The notes: a model not told the origin generated them from the letters alone. A stretch of DNA of 64,000 nt from Flagellimonas sp. CMM7 (GCF_021390195.1 NZ_CP090003.1:186001-250000), one strand, 5' to 3'. Shown: positions 41,675 to 52,447, counted from the first letter of the stretch. Program-made: numbers and translations.

Positions 41675-42850
41675 ATGAATAAAGTCGTTATTGTTTCAGC
41701 TGTTAGAACGCCAATTGGAAGTTTTATGGGTTCATTGTCCAGTGTTCCTGCACCTAAATTGGGTTCAATTGCTATAAAAGGAGCATTGGAAAAGATAAAT
41801 TTAAAACCAGAACAAGTAGAAGAGGTTTTAATGGGCAATGTTGTACAAGCAGGAACTGGCCAGGCTCCTGCAAGACAAGCCGCTATATATGCTGGAATTC
41901 CCAATACGGTTCCCTGCACCACAATAAATAAAGTATGTGCTTCTGGCATGAAAGCCATAATGCAAGCAGCGCAATCCATTGCTTTAGGAGAAAATTCTAT
42001 TGTAATTGCTGGAGGTATGGAAAACATGAGCCTTATTCCCCACTATACTTATATGAGAAATGGCGTGAAATTTGGACCTGCAACTTTAGTGGATGGCATG
42101 CAAAAAGATGGATTGGTGGATGCATATGATCAAAATGCCATGGGTGTTTGTGCAGATGCGTGTGCCACAGAGCACAATTTTAGCCGGGAAGAACAAGACG
42201 CCTATGCAATTCAATCCTATAACAGGTCGGCCGAAGCATGGAAAGCTGGCAAATTTGCCAATGAAGTTGTTCCTGTGGAAGTTCCCCAACGCAGAGGGGA
42301 GCCAATCATTGTTAATGAAGATGAAGAGTATACCAATGTGAAAATGGAGAAAATCCCTGCCTTAAGACCTGCCTTTACTAAAGACGGCACCGTTACCGCG
42401 GCCAATGCTTCAACCATCAATGACGGTGCAGCAGCTGTGGTGCTTATGAGCGCAGATAAAGCATCTGAATTAAATCTGATTCCTTTAGCTACAATAAAAG
42501 GTTATGCTGATGCAGCACGCGAGCCTGAATGGTTTACCACCGCTCCAGCAAAAGCCTTACCGAAAGCTTTGGACAGAGCCGGAGTACCTATGGAAGATAT
42601 TGAATTCTTTGAGTTCAACGAGGCATTTTCTGTTGTTGGTCTTGCCAATATGAAACTTTTGGGCTTAAAAGATTCCAATGTAAACGTAAATGGCGGGGCT
42701 GTTTCATTGGGGCATCCTTTGGGTTGCTCCGGAGCACGAATTACGATTACCTTGCTTAACATACTTGAGCAGAACAATGCAAAATTTGGTGCCGCGGCCA
42801 TTTGTAATGGTGGGGGTGGTGCTTCTGCAATTGTTTTAGAAAGAAATTAA
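41675..42850 (+). CDS. acetyl-CoA C-acetyltransferase (thiolase)
   Basis: 391 residues, the usual length of biosynthetic-type thiolases. The nucleophilic Cys is in INKVCASGMKA, the catalytic His in NEAFS (Asn-Glu-Ala-Phe) and GGAVSLGHPLGCSGAR, and the second Cys in AAICNGGGGASAIVLE. It catalyses condensation of two acetyl-CoA to acetoacetyl-CoA, or the reverse, for fatty-acid breakdown or mevalonate supply. It starts 22 bases before a cell-wall hydrolase gene on the same strand, so the two may be co-transcribed. Confidence 0.95.
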   Translation: MNKVVIVSAVRTPIGSFMGSLSSVPAPKLGSIAIKGALEKINLKPEQVEEVLMGNVVQAGTGQAPARQAAIYAGIPNTVPCTTINKVCASGMKAIMQAAQSIALGENSIVIAGGMENMSLIPHYTYMRNGVKFGPATLVDGMQKDGLVDAYDQNAMGVCADACATEHNFSREEQDAYAIQSYNRSAEAWKAGKFANEVVPVEVPQRRGEPIIVNEDEEYTNVKMEKIPALRPAFTKDGTVTAANASTINDGAAAVVLMSADKASELNLIPLATIKGYADAAREPEWFTTAPAKALPKALDRAGVPMEDIEFFEFNEAFSVVGLANMKLLGLKDSNVNVNGGAVSLGHPLGCSGARITITLLNILEQNNAKFGAAAICNGGGGASAIVLERN

Positions 42851-42872
42851 TTTATTCAAGCTCATTAAATAG

Positions 42873-43625
42873 ATGCAATACGGAATTTGCCATCTAAGTA
42901 TTGTTCCCATCAGAACACTCGCTGATGATAGCAGTGAAATGATCTCTCAATTAATGTATGGAGAACATTTTAAAGTTTTGGAGTATAGAAAAAAATGGAG
43001 CAGAATTAGAGTTGCATACGACCATTGTGAGGGTTGGGTTTCCAACAATCAAATTACTTTAATACCCGAAGAAGAATTTGACATACTTAATTCCGAAAAA
43101 AATAAAAGGTTTTCTTCGGATATCATTTCTCATATATGTACTGAAGATGAAATGCTGATGCCCATTCTAATTGGGTCTATGGTCTCTAAAACAGCCCCCT
43201 TACAACACATTTTTGAAGGGAATTTTATTGAAGGTGCAAACAAGAAATCCAGTTTGGTAGATATAGCGTTGTTATACTTGAAATCACCCTATCAGAGCGG
43301 TGGAAAAACTCCGTTTGGTATAGATTGTTCTGGATTTACCCAAATGGTGTATAAGATAAATGGGCATGCGCTAAAAAGAAGCGCGGAACAACAATCCAAA
43401 CAAGGTGAAGCTTTAAGTTTTATAGAAGAAAGTGAAGCCGGAGATTTAGCTTTTTTTGATAATAATGAAGGAATTATTGATCATGTCGGGATTATTTTAA
43501 AGGACAACTACATCATTCATGCTCATGGTCATGTACGCATTGACCGTATTGATCATACCGGCATTTTTAATGCCCATAAAAAACAGTACACCCATAAACT
43601 AAGGGTGATAAAAAAAGTGATATAA
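42873..43625 (+). CDS. NlpC/P60 (C40) peptidase with N-terminal SH3-like domain
   Basis: 250 residues. An SH3b-like domain occupies about 1-70 (WSRIRVAYDHCEGWVSNNQI). The catalytic NlpC/P60 domain spans about 125-245, with the nucleophilic Cys in GIDCSGFTQ, the His in IDHVGIIL and the third residue in HAHGHVRID. Such enzymes cut gamma-D-glutamyl-diamino-acid bonds of peptidoglycan peptides. No signal peptide is evident, so it may act on recycled muropeptides in the cytoplasm or be exported otherwise. A strong terminator follows. Confidence 0.9.
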   Translation: MQYGICHLSIVPIRTLADDSSEMISQLMYGEHFKVLEYRKKWSRIRVAYDHCEGWVSNNQITLIPEEEFDILNSEKNKRFSSDIISHICTEDEMLMPILIGSMVSKTAPLQHIFEGNFIEGANKKSSLVDIALLYLKSPYQSGGKTPFGIDCSGFTQMVYKINGHALKRSAEQQSKQGEALSFIEESEAGDLAFFDNNEGIIDHVGIILKDNYIIHAHGHVRIDRIDHTGIFNAHKKQYTHKLRVIKKVI

Positions 43626-43654
43626 AAAAAGCTCCACTTGGTGGAGCTTTTTTT
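43625..43654. terminator. bidirectional terminator
   Basis: A perfect stem with AAAAAGCTCCAC, a TTG loop and GTGGAGCTTTTTTT serves the NlpC/P60 gene and, from the other strand, the convergent TPR-protein gene. Confidence 0.9.
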
Positions 43655-43674
43655 AATTTTTACTGCTGAAGAAA

Positions 43675-44937
43675 TTATTCTCCCAATAGCTTTTTTATTC
43701 TCATAAAATTTTCAGTATCACCCAAAGCACCATATATGTTCTTTAGTTGAGCCAAAACACTTTGATTATCAGGGTTTGTTTTTAATGCATCCTCCAAAAT
43801 TTTTGAGCCTTCTAAAAACAAATTATCTTTTTGCTCTTTCAATTCATCATATCTAGCAATATCTGATCTTGAACTACCAAGAGTATTCATTTCATCAATA
43901 AGACCATTACCCTCGTTTACATAAGTAGTTGAAAGGTTCAATAGTGCATTAATGTAACCAGGATCAATAGCTAAAGTCTTTTTGTATGCTTCTCTTGCAT
44001 CTTCTAAATTACCTTGCTCCATATTTATAACTCCAATGTTGTAAAGCAAATCAGCGTTATCAGGAGCCATATCAGAGGCTTGAGCCATCAATTCTTTAAA
44101 TTTTTCTTTATCCCCCATGGCATAGTACAAATTAGCTTCACCTAAAACTAGGTTAACATCATTTGGATCTACCGCTCTTGCATCTGCATATGCTGCTAGG
44201 GCTTTATCATTATCACCTAATTGTTGGTTTATTAAGGCAATGTTTTTTACAATTTCAGCCTTTTTAGAAGGAGACTTTTCTTCTTTTGGATCCTTATGAG
44301 TTCCAGCTTTTACATAAAGGTCTCTGGTATTCTTATCCATAGTCTCAACCTCACCGGTTTCAATATTAACCGCAGTGAAAGTAACATCACTACCATCATA
44401 GCCAATTTCCTTAAGCTCATCATAGTATTCCAATGACTTTTCATAGTTTTGGCCATTTACGGCGCTACTGGCTGCGTAGTACAAATAAAGCGTATCCGTT
44501 GGGCTCAATTTATATGCTTGGTATAATTTTTCCGCCGCTTCTCCAAACTTTTTCTCATTGTTGTCCTCCACAGCAGCATTTACCAAATCAGCTGTTATTT
44601 GAGCCAAGTTCTGTCTAGCTATTGTAGTATATTTTTCTTTACCGGCCGCTTCCTCAATCGTAATGACTTTATTGAAAGCATCAATTGCAGGTTGAAAAGC
44701 TGTAGCATCTCCTTTTTTGGCCAAGTCAGAATACGTATTACCCTTAACGGCGTAATATTGTGCTTGTATTTTGGCATCAGCGGCATCAATTAAAGATGCA
44801 GCTCCTTCCAAAGCGGTCTTAGCACTCTCGGAGTCTCCTGTTTTAAGTGCTTTTTCTGCTGCCTTGATTTCATTTTTTTGGGAAAAGCCCATCGTAGAAA
44901 TCCCTATGGCTAGTAGTATTAAAACTTTAGTCTTCAT
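43675..44937 (-). CDS. secreted tetratricopeptide-repeat protein
   Basis: 420 residues with a signal peptide (MKTKVLILLAIGISTMGFS, cleaved before QKN) and several TPR units. The clearest are near 225-330, with Asn-Ala-Asp-Leu-Leu-Tyr-Asn-Ile-Gly and DAREAYKKTLAIDPGYINAL. TPR proteins scaffold protein assemblies in the periplasm; no specific partner is indicated. It lies 33 bases downstream of gyrA on the same strand and may be read through from it. The family is common and uncharacterised in Flavobacteriaceae. Confidence 0.88.
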   Translation of the reverse strand: MKTKVLILLAIGISTMGFSQKNEIKAAEKALKTGDSESAKTALEGAASLIDAADAKIQAQYYAVKGNTYSDLAKKGDATAFQPAIDAFNKVITIEEAAGKEKYTTIARQNLAQITADLVNAAVEDNNEKKFGEAAEKLYQAYKLSPTDTLYLYYAASSAVNGQNYEKSLEYYDELKEIGYDGSDVTFTAVNIETGEVETMDKNTRDLYVKAGTHKDPKEEKSPSKKAEIVKNIALINQQLGDNDKALAAYADARAVDPNDVNLVLGEANLYYAMGDKEKFKELMAQASDMAPDNADLLYNIGVINMEQGNLEDAREAYKKTLAIDPGYINALLNLSTTYVNEGNGLIDEMNTLGSSRSDIARYDELKEQKDNLFLEGSKILEDALKTNPDNQSVLAQLKNIYGALGDTENFMRIKKLLGE

Positions 44938-44970
44938 TTTAAATGTAATTATAATTATTAGTGTTTATGT

Positions 44971-47502
44971 TTATTCTTTTGTTTCGTCGGAATTATTATC
45001 AATTGCCGTGCCATCTTCCCCATTGACCTCAATATCAAGGATATCGGTTTCCTCTACAGCATCTTCATCCTTCATTACTTTAGCAACAGCAGCAATAGAA
45101 TCATTGTCCTTTAAGTTAATGAGTTTTACACCTTGTGTGGCTCTTCCCATTACCCGCAAATCTTCTACGCCCATCCTAATAGCAATCCCAGATTTATTTA
45201 TGATCATCAAATCATCAGTATCCGAAACATTTTTAATAGCCACAAGACCTCCCGTTTTATCAGTAATTGAGATTGTTTTGACTCCCTTACCTCCTCTATT
45301 GGTTACCCTGTAGTCATCTATTGTGGAACGTTTTCCATACCCATTTTCAGAAACTACTAAGATATCGTCTTCAAAGTTATGTACAGATACCATGCCTATT
45401 ACCTCGTCATCGGCATTGGCTAAGGTAATTCCACGCACACCTGAAGCATTTCTACCCATAGGTCTTGTCTTACTTTCTTCAAAACGAATAGCCTTTCCTG
45501 ATTTCAATCCTAAGAAAATTTGACTTGTACCTGTTGTCAATTTAGCTTCAAGTAACTCATCTTCTTCCCTAATGGTTATGGCATTGATACCATTTTGACG
45601 TGGTCTTGAATATTGTTCCAAGGAAGTCTTTTTAACAGTACCTTTCTTGGTGGCCATGATTACGTAATGACCATTAACATAATCTTCATCCTTTAAATCT
45701 TGAGTACAAATAAAGGCTTTGACCTTATCCTCACTTTCAATATTGATTAGATTCTGAATGGCTCTTCCTTTGGAAGTTCTGCTTCCTTCAGGTATTTCAT
45801 AAACACGCATCCAGAAACATTTCCCTTTTTGCGTGAAGAACAGCATGTATTGATGGTTCGTACCTACAAAAAGATGTTCCAAGAAATCCTCGTTTCTTGT
45901 GGAAGAAGCCTTTTGGCCTACTCCACCCCTATTCTGTGTCTTGTATTCCGTTAAAGGTGTTCTTTTAATGTAACCGGCATGTGAAATCGTTATGACAACC
46001 TGTTCATCAGGAATCATATCTTCAATACTTAAATCACCGCCAGCAAAGTTTATTTCCGACCTTCTTTCATCCCCATACTTATCCTTAATTTCTTGCAATT
46101 CATCTTTAATGATTTGCATTCTTCTCTCTTTCTTATCCAGGATATCCTTTAGGTCTTCAATCGTCTTCAAAAGCGCATCGTACTCCTCGCGTAGTTTATC
46201 CTGCTCCAGTCCCGTAAGCTGGCGCAAGCGCATTTCTACAATAGCTTTGGCCTGAATTTCAGTCAATTTGAAGCGCTCCATTAAAGTACTTCTCGCTTCA
46301 TCAACATTTGAAGATGCTCTGATTATCTTAATTACCTCATCAATATTGTCAGAGGCTATAATAAGCCCTTCTAGGATATGTGCTCGGTCTTCTGCTTTTT
46401 TAAGCTCGAACTTGGTTCTACGAACCACAACTTCGTGCCTATGCTCAACAAAATAGTGGATAATTTCTTTAAGATTGAGCAGTCTGGGCCTTCCGTTAAC
46501 AAGGGCAATGTTATTAACACTGAAAGATGACTGCAATGCTGTGTATTTGTACAGCATGTTCAGAACTATGTTAGGAATGGCGTCACGTTTTAAAATGTAA
46601 ACGATACGCATACCTTTTCTGTCTGATTCATCACGGATGGTAGAAATTCCCTCAATCTTTTTGTCATTGACAAGATCGGCAGTCTTTTTTATCATATCTG
46701 CCTTATTGACCTGATATGGAATTTCTGTCACAACAATGCATTCTCTGCCCTGTACTTCCTCAAAAGTAGCCTTGGCTCGCATTACAACACGTCCTCTACC
46801 GGTATGAAAGGCTTCCTTAACCCCATCGTAACCATATATGATACCTCCTGTAGGAAAATCTGGAGCTTTTATATGGGTAATCAGCTCATCAATTTCAATA
46901 TCGTTATTTTCAATATAGGCCACGGTACCATCCACAACTTCACATAGGTTATGGGGTGCCATGTTCGTAGCCATACCCACTGCAATTCCAGATGCTCCAT
47001 TAACCAATAGGCTAGGAACACGAGTGGGAAGAACGGTAGGTTCCTTTAAGGAGTCATCAAAATTTAACTGATGGTCAACGGTATCTTTATCAATATCCGC
47101 TAACATATCATCAGCTATCTTACGCATTCTTGCCTCCGTATAACGCATTGCTGCTGGACTATCCCCATCCACTGAACCAAAGTTTCCCTGTCCATCAACA
47201 AGCATATACCTTAAACTCCATTCTTGTGCCATACGCACCATTGAGTCATAGACCGATGTATCACCGTGTGGGTGATACTTACCCAATACCTCCCCTACAA
47301 TACGGGCAGATTTTTTATGGGCGCTATTGGATCTAACACCTAATTCGTGCATACCATACAACACCCTTCTATGAACGGGCTTAAGTCCGTCCCTTACATC
47401 TGGTAAGGCACGTGACACAATGACCGACATTGAATAATCAATGTAGGCAGATTTCATCTCATCTTCAATGTTGATAGGAATTAACTTTTCTCCTTCCGCC
47501 AT
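44971..47502 (-). CDS. gyrA: DNA gyrase subunit A
   Basis: 843 residues. The breakage-reunion domain contains the quinolone-determining region [19 protein letters not shown] (Thr at the Ser83 equivalent, Asp at 87) and the catalytic Tyr in [10 protein letters not shown]. The C-terminal part has the GyrA beta-pinwheel repeats (for example [10 protein letters not shown], containing the GyrA-box type motif), and the tail is acidic ([15 protein letters not shown]). It introduces negative supercoils with GyrB. The start [17 protein letters not shown] is the family norm. It is divergent from clpC. Confidence 0.98.
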   Translation of the reverse strand: MAEGEKLIPINIEDEMKSAYIDYSMSVIVSRALPDVRDGLKPVHRRVLYGMHELGVRSNSAHKKSARIVGEVLGKYHPHGDTSVYDSMVRMAQEWSLRYMLVDGQGNFGSVDGDSPAAMRYTEARMRKIADDMLADIDKDTVDHQLNFDDSLKEPTVLPTRVPSLLVNGASGIAVGMATNMAPHNLCEVVDGTVAYIENNDIEIDELITHIKAPDFPTGGIIYGYDGVKEAFHTGRGRVVMRAKATFEEVQGRECIVVTEIPYQVNKADMIKKTADLVNDKKIEGISTIRDESDRKGMRIVYILKRDAIPNIVLNMLYKYTALQSSFSVNNIALVNGRPRLLNLKEIIHYFVEHRHEVVVRRTKFELKKAEDRAHILEGLIIASDNIDEVIKIIRASSNVDEARSTLMERFKLTEIQAKAIVEMRLRQLTGLEQDKLREEYDALLKTIEDLKDILDKKERRMQIIKDELQEIKDKYGDERRSEINFAGGDLSIEDMIPDEQVVITISHAGYIKRTPLTEYKTQNRGGVGQKASSTRNEDFLEHLFVGTNHQYMLFFTQKGKCFWMRVYEIPEGSRTSKGRAIQNLINIESEDKVKAFICTQDLKDEDYVNGHYVIMATKKGTVKKTSLEQYSRPRQNGINAITIREEDELLEAKLTTGTSQIFLGLKSGKAIRFEESKTRPMGRNASGVRGITLANADDEVIGMVSVHNFEDDILVVSENGYGKRSTIDDYRVTNRGGKGVKTISITDKTGGLVAIKNVSDTDDLMIINKSGIAIRMGVEDLRVMGRATQGVKLINLKDNDSIAAVAKVMKDEDAVEETDILDIEVNGEDGTAIDNNSDETKE

Positions 47503-47703
47503 GCTAAAATCTAATTGTTTTTTGTGGTTAAAATATCATGCCAATATACGCAAAATCAAACCTTGCAAGACAACTGAAACTTACTTTATTAAAAAAATTA
47601 TCAACAGTATTACTTTCGATTTAATTTGAGTAATAAAGCTATGTTAAACCTTGTATAAAGTGTCCCTTATTTCGACTTTAACTACTACTTTATCGAATAT
47701 GGG

Positions 47704-47725
47704 TACGGTATTTGACTACGGTAAG
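47704..47725. promoter_or_regulatory. tandem TACGGTA boxes upstream of clpC
   Basis: TACGGTA occurs at 47704-47710 and 47717-47723 (13-base period; the second extends to TACGGTAAG), 40-60 bases before the clpC start. The inverted form of the same box is repeated twice beyond the end of clpC. It is a candidate repressor or activator site. Confidence 0.4.
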
Positions 47726-47763
47726 GATACTTTTATTAATTTTAATTGCTGAAAAGGAAGTGT

Positions 47764-50319
47764 ATGGACGATAATTTTTCCCCTAGAGTAAAAGACGTTA
47801 TAGCTTATAGCAAAGAGGAAGCTCTTAGATTAGGGCATGATTTTATAGGAACCGAGCATTTAATGTTAGGGCTTTTAAGAGATGGAAATGGCAAAGCCAT
47901 CAACATTTTGGACGCCCTAGATGTAGATTTGGATCATCTGAGAAGAAAGGTAGAGATTCTTAGTCCTGCCAATCCAAATACAGGAACAATACAAAAAGAT
48001 AAAAAGAACCTGCATTTAACAAGACAGGCCGAGCGTGCCCTTAAGACTACTTTTCTTGAAGCCAAACTTTTTCAGAGTTCTTCAATTAACACGGCGCACC
48101 TTTTGCTTTGCATCCTTAGAAATGAAAACGATCCCACTACAAAACTGTTGCACAAGCTTAAAGTGGATTATGACAATGTAAAGGAGCAATTTAAATCTAT
48201 GATTACCAGTGATGATGATTATTTAGATACACCACATGCCGAATCTTTTCCAAGTGACTCTGATGAGACTGGTGATTCTAAAGAAAGTACTTTTGGTTCT
48301 GGCTCATCGCAAAAAGGAGCAAAAAAGTCTAAAACACCTGTTTTAGACAACTTTGGTCGTGATTTGACCAAATTGGCAGAAGAAAATAAATTAGATCCTG
48401 TTGTTGGAAGAGAAAAAGAAATTGAGCGAGTATCCCAAATATTAAGTAGAAGAAAGAAAAACAATCCTCTGCTTATAGGTGAACCTGGTGTTGGTAAAAG
48501 TGCAATAGCTGAAGGACTGGCTTTGAGAATTATTAACAAAAAGGTTTCAAGAATTCTTTACAACAAGCGAGTTGTAACGTTGGATTTAGCCTCATTAGTA
48601 GCCGGCACAAAGTATCGTGGCCAGTTTGAGGAACGCATGAAGGCGGTTATGAACGAGTTGGAAAAGAATGACGATATCATTTTATTCATTGATGAAATAC
48701 ATACTATTGTAGGTGCTGGTGGCGCCACAGGAAGTTTAGATGCTTCAAATATGTTCAAACCTGCACTTGCCAGAGGTGAGATTCAATGTATAGGTGCAAC
48801 CACCCTTGATGAATACCGTCAGTATATCGAGAAAGATGGTGCTCTTGAGAGGAGATTTCAAAAAGTAATTGTTGAACCCACAACAGTGGAGGAAACTATT
48901 GAAATTTTGATGAACATAAAAGGGAAGTATGAAGACCACCACAATGTATCTTACACAGATGATGCAATCAAAGCATGTGTTACGTTGACCAATCGCTATA
49001 TGACAGATCGATTCTTGCCGGACAAAGCAATTGATGCTTTAGATGAGGCAGGTTCAAGAGTTCATATCGTAAACATGGATGTTCCAAAACAGATTTTGGA
49101 GCTTGAAGGACAATTGGAAGATGTTCGCGAACTGAAGAACAGTGTTGTTAAAAAACAGAAATACGAGGAAGCGGCTAAACTAAGAGATGATGAAAAACGA
49201 TTGGAAAAGGAACTAGCTTCAGCTCAAGAAAGATGGGAAGAGGATAGTAAACTGAATCGTGAGACAGTTTCTGAAGATAACGTTGCTGATGTAGTTTCTA
49301 TGATGAGCGGCATTCCTGTGAATAGAATTGCTCAAACTGAAAGTAATAAACTTGCTGAATTACCTGAATTAATCAAAGGCTTTGTAATTGGGCAAGATGA
49401 AGCAGTAGCGAAAGTAGCGAAAGCCATCCAACGTAATAGAGCTGGATTAAAAGATCCTAACAAGCCTATCGGTTCTTTTATTTTCTTGGGACAGACTGGA
49501 GTTGGGAAAACACAATTAGCAAAAATTCTTGCAAAAGAACTTTTTGATTCTGAAGATGCCCTTATCCGAATAGACATGAGCGAATACATGGAGAAATTCG
49601 CTATTTCTAGATTGGTAGGTGCGCCTCCGGGATATGTTGGTTATGAAGAAGGTGGACAATTAACAGAAAAAGTACGTCGCAAGCCGTATTCAGTAATTCT
49701 TTTGGATGAAGTTGAAAAAGCGCATCCAGATGTTTTCAATATGCTGTTACAAGTCTTAGATGATGGGTTTCTTACAGATAGCCTCGGAAGAAAGATTGAT
49801 TTCAGAAACACTATCATCATCATGACATCCAACATTGGAGCACGTCAGTTGAAAGATTTTGGTCAAGGCGTTGGATTTGGAACTGCGGCCAAAAAGGCAC
49901 AAGCAGATTCACATCAGAAAAGTGTTATTGAAAGTGCATTGAAAAAAGCATTCGCACCGGAGTTTTTAAATAGAATTGATGATGTTGTTGTCTTTAACTC
50001 ATTAGAACGGGAAGACATTCATAAAATCATTGACATTGAACTTGATAAATTATTTGGCAGGATCAAGGATATAGGGTACAACCTAAGTCTTACTAAAAAG
50101 GCTAAGGATTATATTGCAGAGAAAGGATTTGACAAACAATATGGTGCAAGACCTTTAAAAAGAGCAATTCAGAAATACATTGAAGATGCTCTTGCTGAAG
50201 AAATTGTAAATTCCAAACTGGACGAAGGCGATAGTATTTTTATGGACTTGGATGAGAAAAAAGAAGAACTCACCATAAAAATTAAAAAACCTGAAAAAAC
50301 GCCCAAAACGGAGCAATAA
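47764..50319 (+). CDS. clpC: ATP-dependent Clp protease ATP-binding subunit ClpC
   Basis: 851 residues from ATG 47764 (MDDNFSPRVKDVIAYSKEEA); an upstream TTG at 47746 is not needed. It has an N-terminal repeat domain (1-150), an acidic/Ser linker, AAA-1 with GEPGVGKS, an M-domain with a UVR-like motif (near 440-500) and AAA-2 with GQTGVGKT. The C-terminus is family-typical. This unfoldase feeds ClpP, handling misfolded and regulatory proteins. It is followed by a strong terminator. A duplicated box motif before the gene may control it. Confidence 0.96.
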   Translation: MDDNFSPRVKDVIAYSKEEALRLGHDFIGTEHLMLGLLRDGNGKAINILDALDVDLDHLRRKVEILSPANPNTGTIQKDKKNLHLTRQAERALKTTFLEAKLFQSSSINTAHLLLCILRNENDPTTKLLHKLKVDYDNVKEQFKSMITSDDDYLDTPHAESFPSDSDETGDSKESTFGSGSSQKGAKKSKTPVLDNFGRDLTKLAEENKLDPVVGREKEIERVSQILSRRKKNNPLLIGEPGVGKSAIAEGLALRIINKKVSRILYNKRVVTLDLASLVAGTKYRGQFEERMKAVMNELEKNDDIILFIDEIHTIVGAGGATGSLDASNMFKPALARGEIQCIGATTLDEYRQYIEKDGALERRFQKVIVEPTTVEETIEILMNIKGKYEDHHNVSYTDDAIKACVTLTNRYMTDRFLPDKAIDALDEAGSRVHIVNMDVPKQILELEGQLEDVRELKNSVVKKQKYEEAAKLRDDEKRLEKELASAQERWEEDSKLNRETVSEDNVADVVSMMSGIPVNRIAQTESNKLAELPELIKGFVIGQDEAVAKVAKAIQRNRAGLKDPNKPIGSFIFLGQTGVGKTQLAKILAKELFDSEDALIRIDMSEYMEKFAISRLVGAPPGYVGYEEGGQLTEKVRRKPYSVILLDEVEKAHPDVFNMLLQVLDDGFLTDSLGRKIDFRNTIIIMTSNIGARQLKDFGQGVGFGTAAKKAQADSHQKSVIESALKKAFAPEFLNRIDDVVVFNSLEREDIHKIIDIELDKLFGRIKDIGYNLSLTKKAKDYIAEKGFDKQYGARPLKRAIQKYIEDALAEEIVNSKLDEGDSIFMDLDEKKEELTIKIKKPEKTPKTEQ

Positions 50320-50332
50320 AAACGATTAAAGT

Positions 50333-50363
50333 AAAGAGCCGACAGTTTTGTCGGCTCTTTTTA
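50333..50363 (+). terminator. rho-independent terminator after clpC
   Basis: A 12-bp perfect stem AAAGAGCCGACA (50333-50344) / TGTCGGCTCTTT (50349-50360) with a 4-base loop and a following T run. Confidence 0.92.
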
Positions 50364-50371
50364 TTTTAAAC

Positions 50372-50405
50372 AAACTTACCGTACGCAAAATAAAACTTAC
50401 CGTAC
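50372..50405. promoter_or_regulatory. direct repeat AAACTTACCGTAC x2, 21-bp period
   Basis: Copies lie at 50372-50384 and 50393-50405, so the sites are two helical turns apart. The reverse complement contains GTACGGTAAG, matching the boxes upstream of clpC. It lies about 90 bases before the next gene, so it could bind a regulator of that gene. Confidence 0.5.
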
Positions 50406-50495
50406 ATGCGATATTTGCGCCTTTAGTCTAATATTTTTCTGCTCCTATTCTATTAGGTATACTTTCGTCCAAGAGACACTATAATATACTGGAGA

Positions 50496-50897
50496 ATGAA
50501 AATTGCTTCTAACAAGAAAGCTATTGTTGTACGTGAATACCAATTGGACATTGGAAGTGTTCAGGTTTTTAACAACTACATGGTTTCAACTTTTGACGAA
50601 GGTGCTACACTAACACTGGAGAGAGCTTATCAAATTATTGGAATTTCAGAGATACATTTTAGAGATAAAGACTTTGGCTACATAAGCCTTAGAAAAAATT
50701 CTTATGCTGTAGACCCTACTATCTACAATTACTTAAGAGGGATGGAAAACCTAAAGGCTTTCGCAATTGTTTCCAAGAAAGAAATTGACATGCACAATTT
50801 TAAAATAGAGAAACTCTTTTACAAAAAGAATATGGAGTTCTTTATAGAGTATGACAATGCATTGGCTTGGGTAAAAAAAAGACTCAAAAAAAAATAA
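50496..50897 (+). CDS. STAS/SpoIIAA-like hypothetical protein
   Basis: 133 residues, soluble, no signal peptide. The alternating alpha/beta pattern (Ala-Ile-Val-Val, DFGYISLRKNSYAVDP, LKAFAIVSKKE, MEFFIEYDNALAWVKKRLKK) resembles the small SpoIIAA/STAS-like domain proteins that are common and uncharacterised in Flavobacteriaceae. No catalytic motif is visible. It stands alone between the clpC terminator and the convergent nnr gene. A tandem repeat upstream may regulate it. Family assignment is tentative. Confidence 0.6.
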   Translation: MKIASNKKAIVVREYQLDIGSVQVFNNYMVSTFDEGATLTLERAYQIIGISEIHFRDKDFGYISLRKNSYAVDPTIYNYLRGMENLKAFAIVSKKEIDMHNFKIEKLFYKKNMEFFIEYDNALAWVKKRLKKK

Positions 50898-50911
50898 CAA
50901 AAGAATAAAAC

Positions 50912-52447
50912 CTAAGCTCCTTCCTGATTTTCTTGATTAGGTGGTCTTAATAGTTCCATATAAGCCTTACCAATATTTTCAACAATACCAGAAGCTTTTA
51001 AAGCTTCGTATCCATCAGCAGATACACCAATATCACCAGCCAGGCCATGCAAATAGACGCCAAAAACAGCTGCATGTAAAGAAGAATATCCCTGGGCCAT
51101 TAAACCTGTAATCATTCCTGTCAAAACATCGCCGGTACCTGCCGTGGCCATACCTGGATTTCCCGTTGTATTTACAAATCCCTTGTCCTTATAGATTACA
51201 ATGCTATGTGCTCCTTTAATAACTAAAATACATTCGTTTTTGGTTGAAAACGCTTTGGCCTTTTTCAGTTTATCAAAATCATTGTCCCACTCCCCTATCA
51301 AACGTTCCAATTCCTTTGGATGAGGAGTTAAAACAGATTGTTTGGGAACATCTTTTAGCAAGCTAGGCTGTTTTGCCAAAATGTTTAGACCGTCTGCATC
51401 GATTACTATAGGAATTTCAACCTTCTTTAAAAACGAGCCGAAAGCCTTGCTTGTTTCATCTTTTGTGCCCATCCCCATACCTATCCCAATAGCAGCAGGT
51501 ACAAATGGAATGTTAATCTCACCAATACTATCGTCCTCATCATCTGTAAGGACCATTATTTCTGGAATTGCAGTCTGCAAAGAATGATATCCACATTCAG
51601 GCACAAAGGCAGTAACCAAACCACTACCTACAGACAAACAAGCGTTACTTGCCATTTGAACAGCTCCAATTTTGCCATAGCTTCCCCCAATAATTACAGA
51701 ATGCCCGTAAGTACCTTTATGTGAAAATTTGAGTCGCGGTCTATACATAGGTAAGACTTCTGGTCTCCCTATCAACTCATAATCTGCTTCGGTATTAACC
51801 AAAAACTCAGCATCCAATCCAATATCCAGAATCTCCCATTGGTTTTGGTAAACTCCTGTTTCTGGGAGAAAAAATACCAGTTTAGGAACCTGAAAGCTCA
51901 ATACAAAACTAGCCCTAACAACATGTTCTCCTTCCCATGGATTTCTGTTTGAAGGCAAACCTGAGGGTATATCCACTGAAAGTATAAACGCAGAAGAGGA
52001 GTTTAAATGTTTAATAAGATTGGCAACCCAAACATCTGGAGGTCTATTTAATCCTATTCCAAAAATTGCATCTACAATAATGTCATTGGGGTTTATCTTT
52101 GGAAACGAACAATCCGAATCTAAAAATTCTGGCCATAGTTTTCGCTCCTTTAATCTATCAAGGTTTATTAGAAAGTCCTTAGAACGTTTTTCACTATAAT
52201 TGACCACATAAACCTCAATTGCATATCCATTCTCATGAAGATGCCTGGCCAATGCCGCCCCATCTCCTCCATTATTCCCAATACCGCAGAACAAGTGAAT
52301 TTTAACTTGAGCTCCTTGTAACCTTGAATGCATCCATTCAAATAGCTTGGTAGCCACTCTTTCCATAAGAGCATCACTTGTAATCTGCTGCTTATTTATT
52401 GTGAATTTATCAGCTTCATAGATTTGACTGGCGGTAAAAATTTTCAT
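50912..52447 (-). CDS. nnr: bifunctional NAD(P)H-hydrate epimerase / ADP-dependent dehydratase
   Basis: 511 residues. The N-terminal YjeF_N epimerase domain (about 1-215) has the GIGNNGGDGAALARHL motif. The C-terminal ribokinase-like dehydratase domain (about 220-505) has GSYGKIGAVQMAS and the signature GNPGMATAGTGDVLTGMI, with Asp as catalytic base. The enzyme repairs hydrated NADH and NADPH produced by heat or side reactions. The fused order is the normal bacterial arrangement. The convergent STAS-like gene ends 14 bases away. Confidence 0.95.
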   Translation of the reverse strand: MKIFTASQIYEADKFTINKQQITSDALMERVATKLFEWMHSRLQGAQVKIHLFCGIGNNGGDGAALARHLHENGYAIEVYVVNYSEKRSKDFLINLDRLKERKLWPEFLDSDCSFPKINPNDIIVDAIFGIGLNRPPDVWVANLIKHLNSSSAFILSVDIPSGLPSNRNPWEGEHVVRASFVLSFQVPKLVFFLPETGVYQNQWEILDIGLDAEFLVNTEADYELIGRPEVLPMYRPRLKFSHKGTYGHSVIIGGSYGKIGAVQMASNACLSVGSGLVTAFVPECGYHSLQTAIPEIMVLTDDEDDSIGEINIPFVPAAIGIGMGMGTKDETSKAFGSFLKKVEIPIVIDADGLNILAKQPSLLKDVPKQSVLTPHPKELERLIGEWDNDFDKLKKAKAFSTKNECILVIKGAHSIVIYKDKGFVNTTGNPGMATAGTGDVLTGMITGLMAQGYSSLHAAVFGVYLHGLAGDIGVSADGYEALKASGIVENIGKAYMELLRPPNQENQEGA

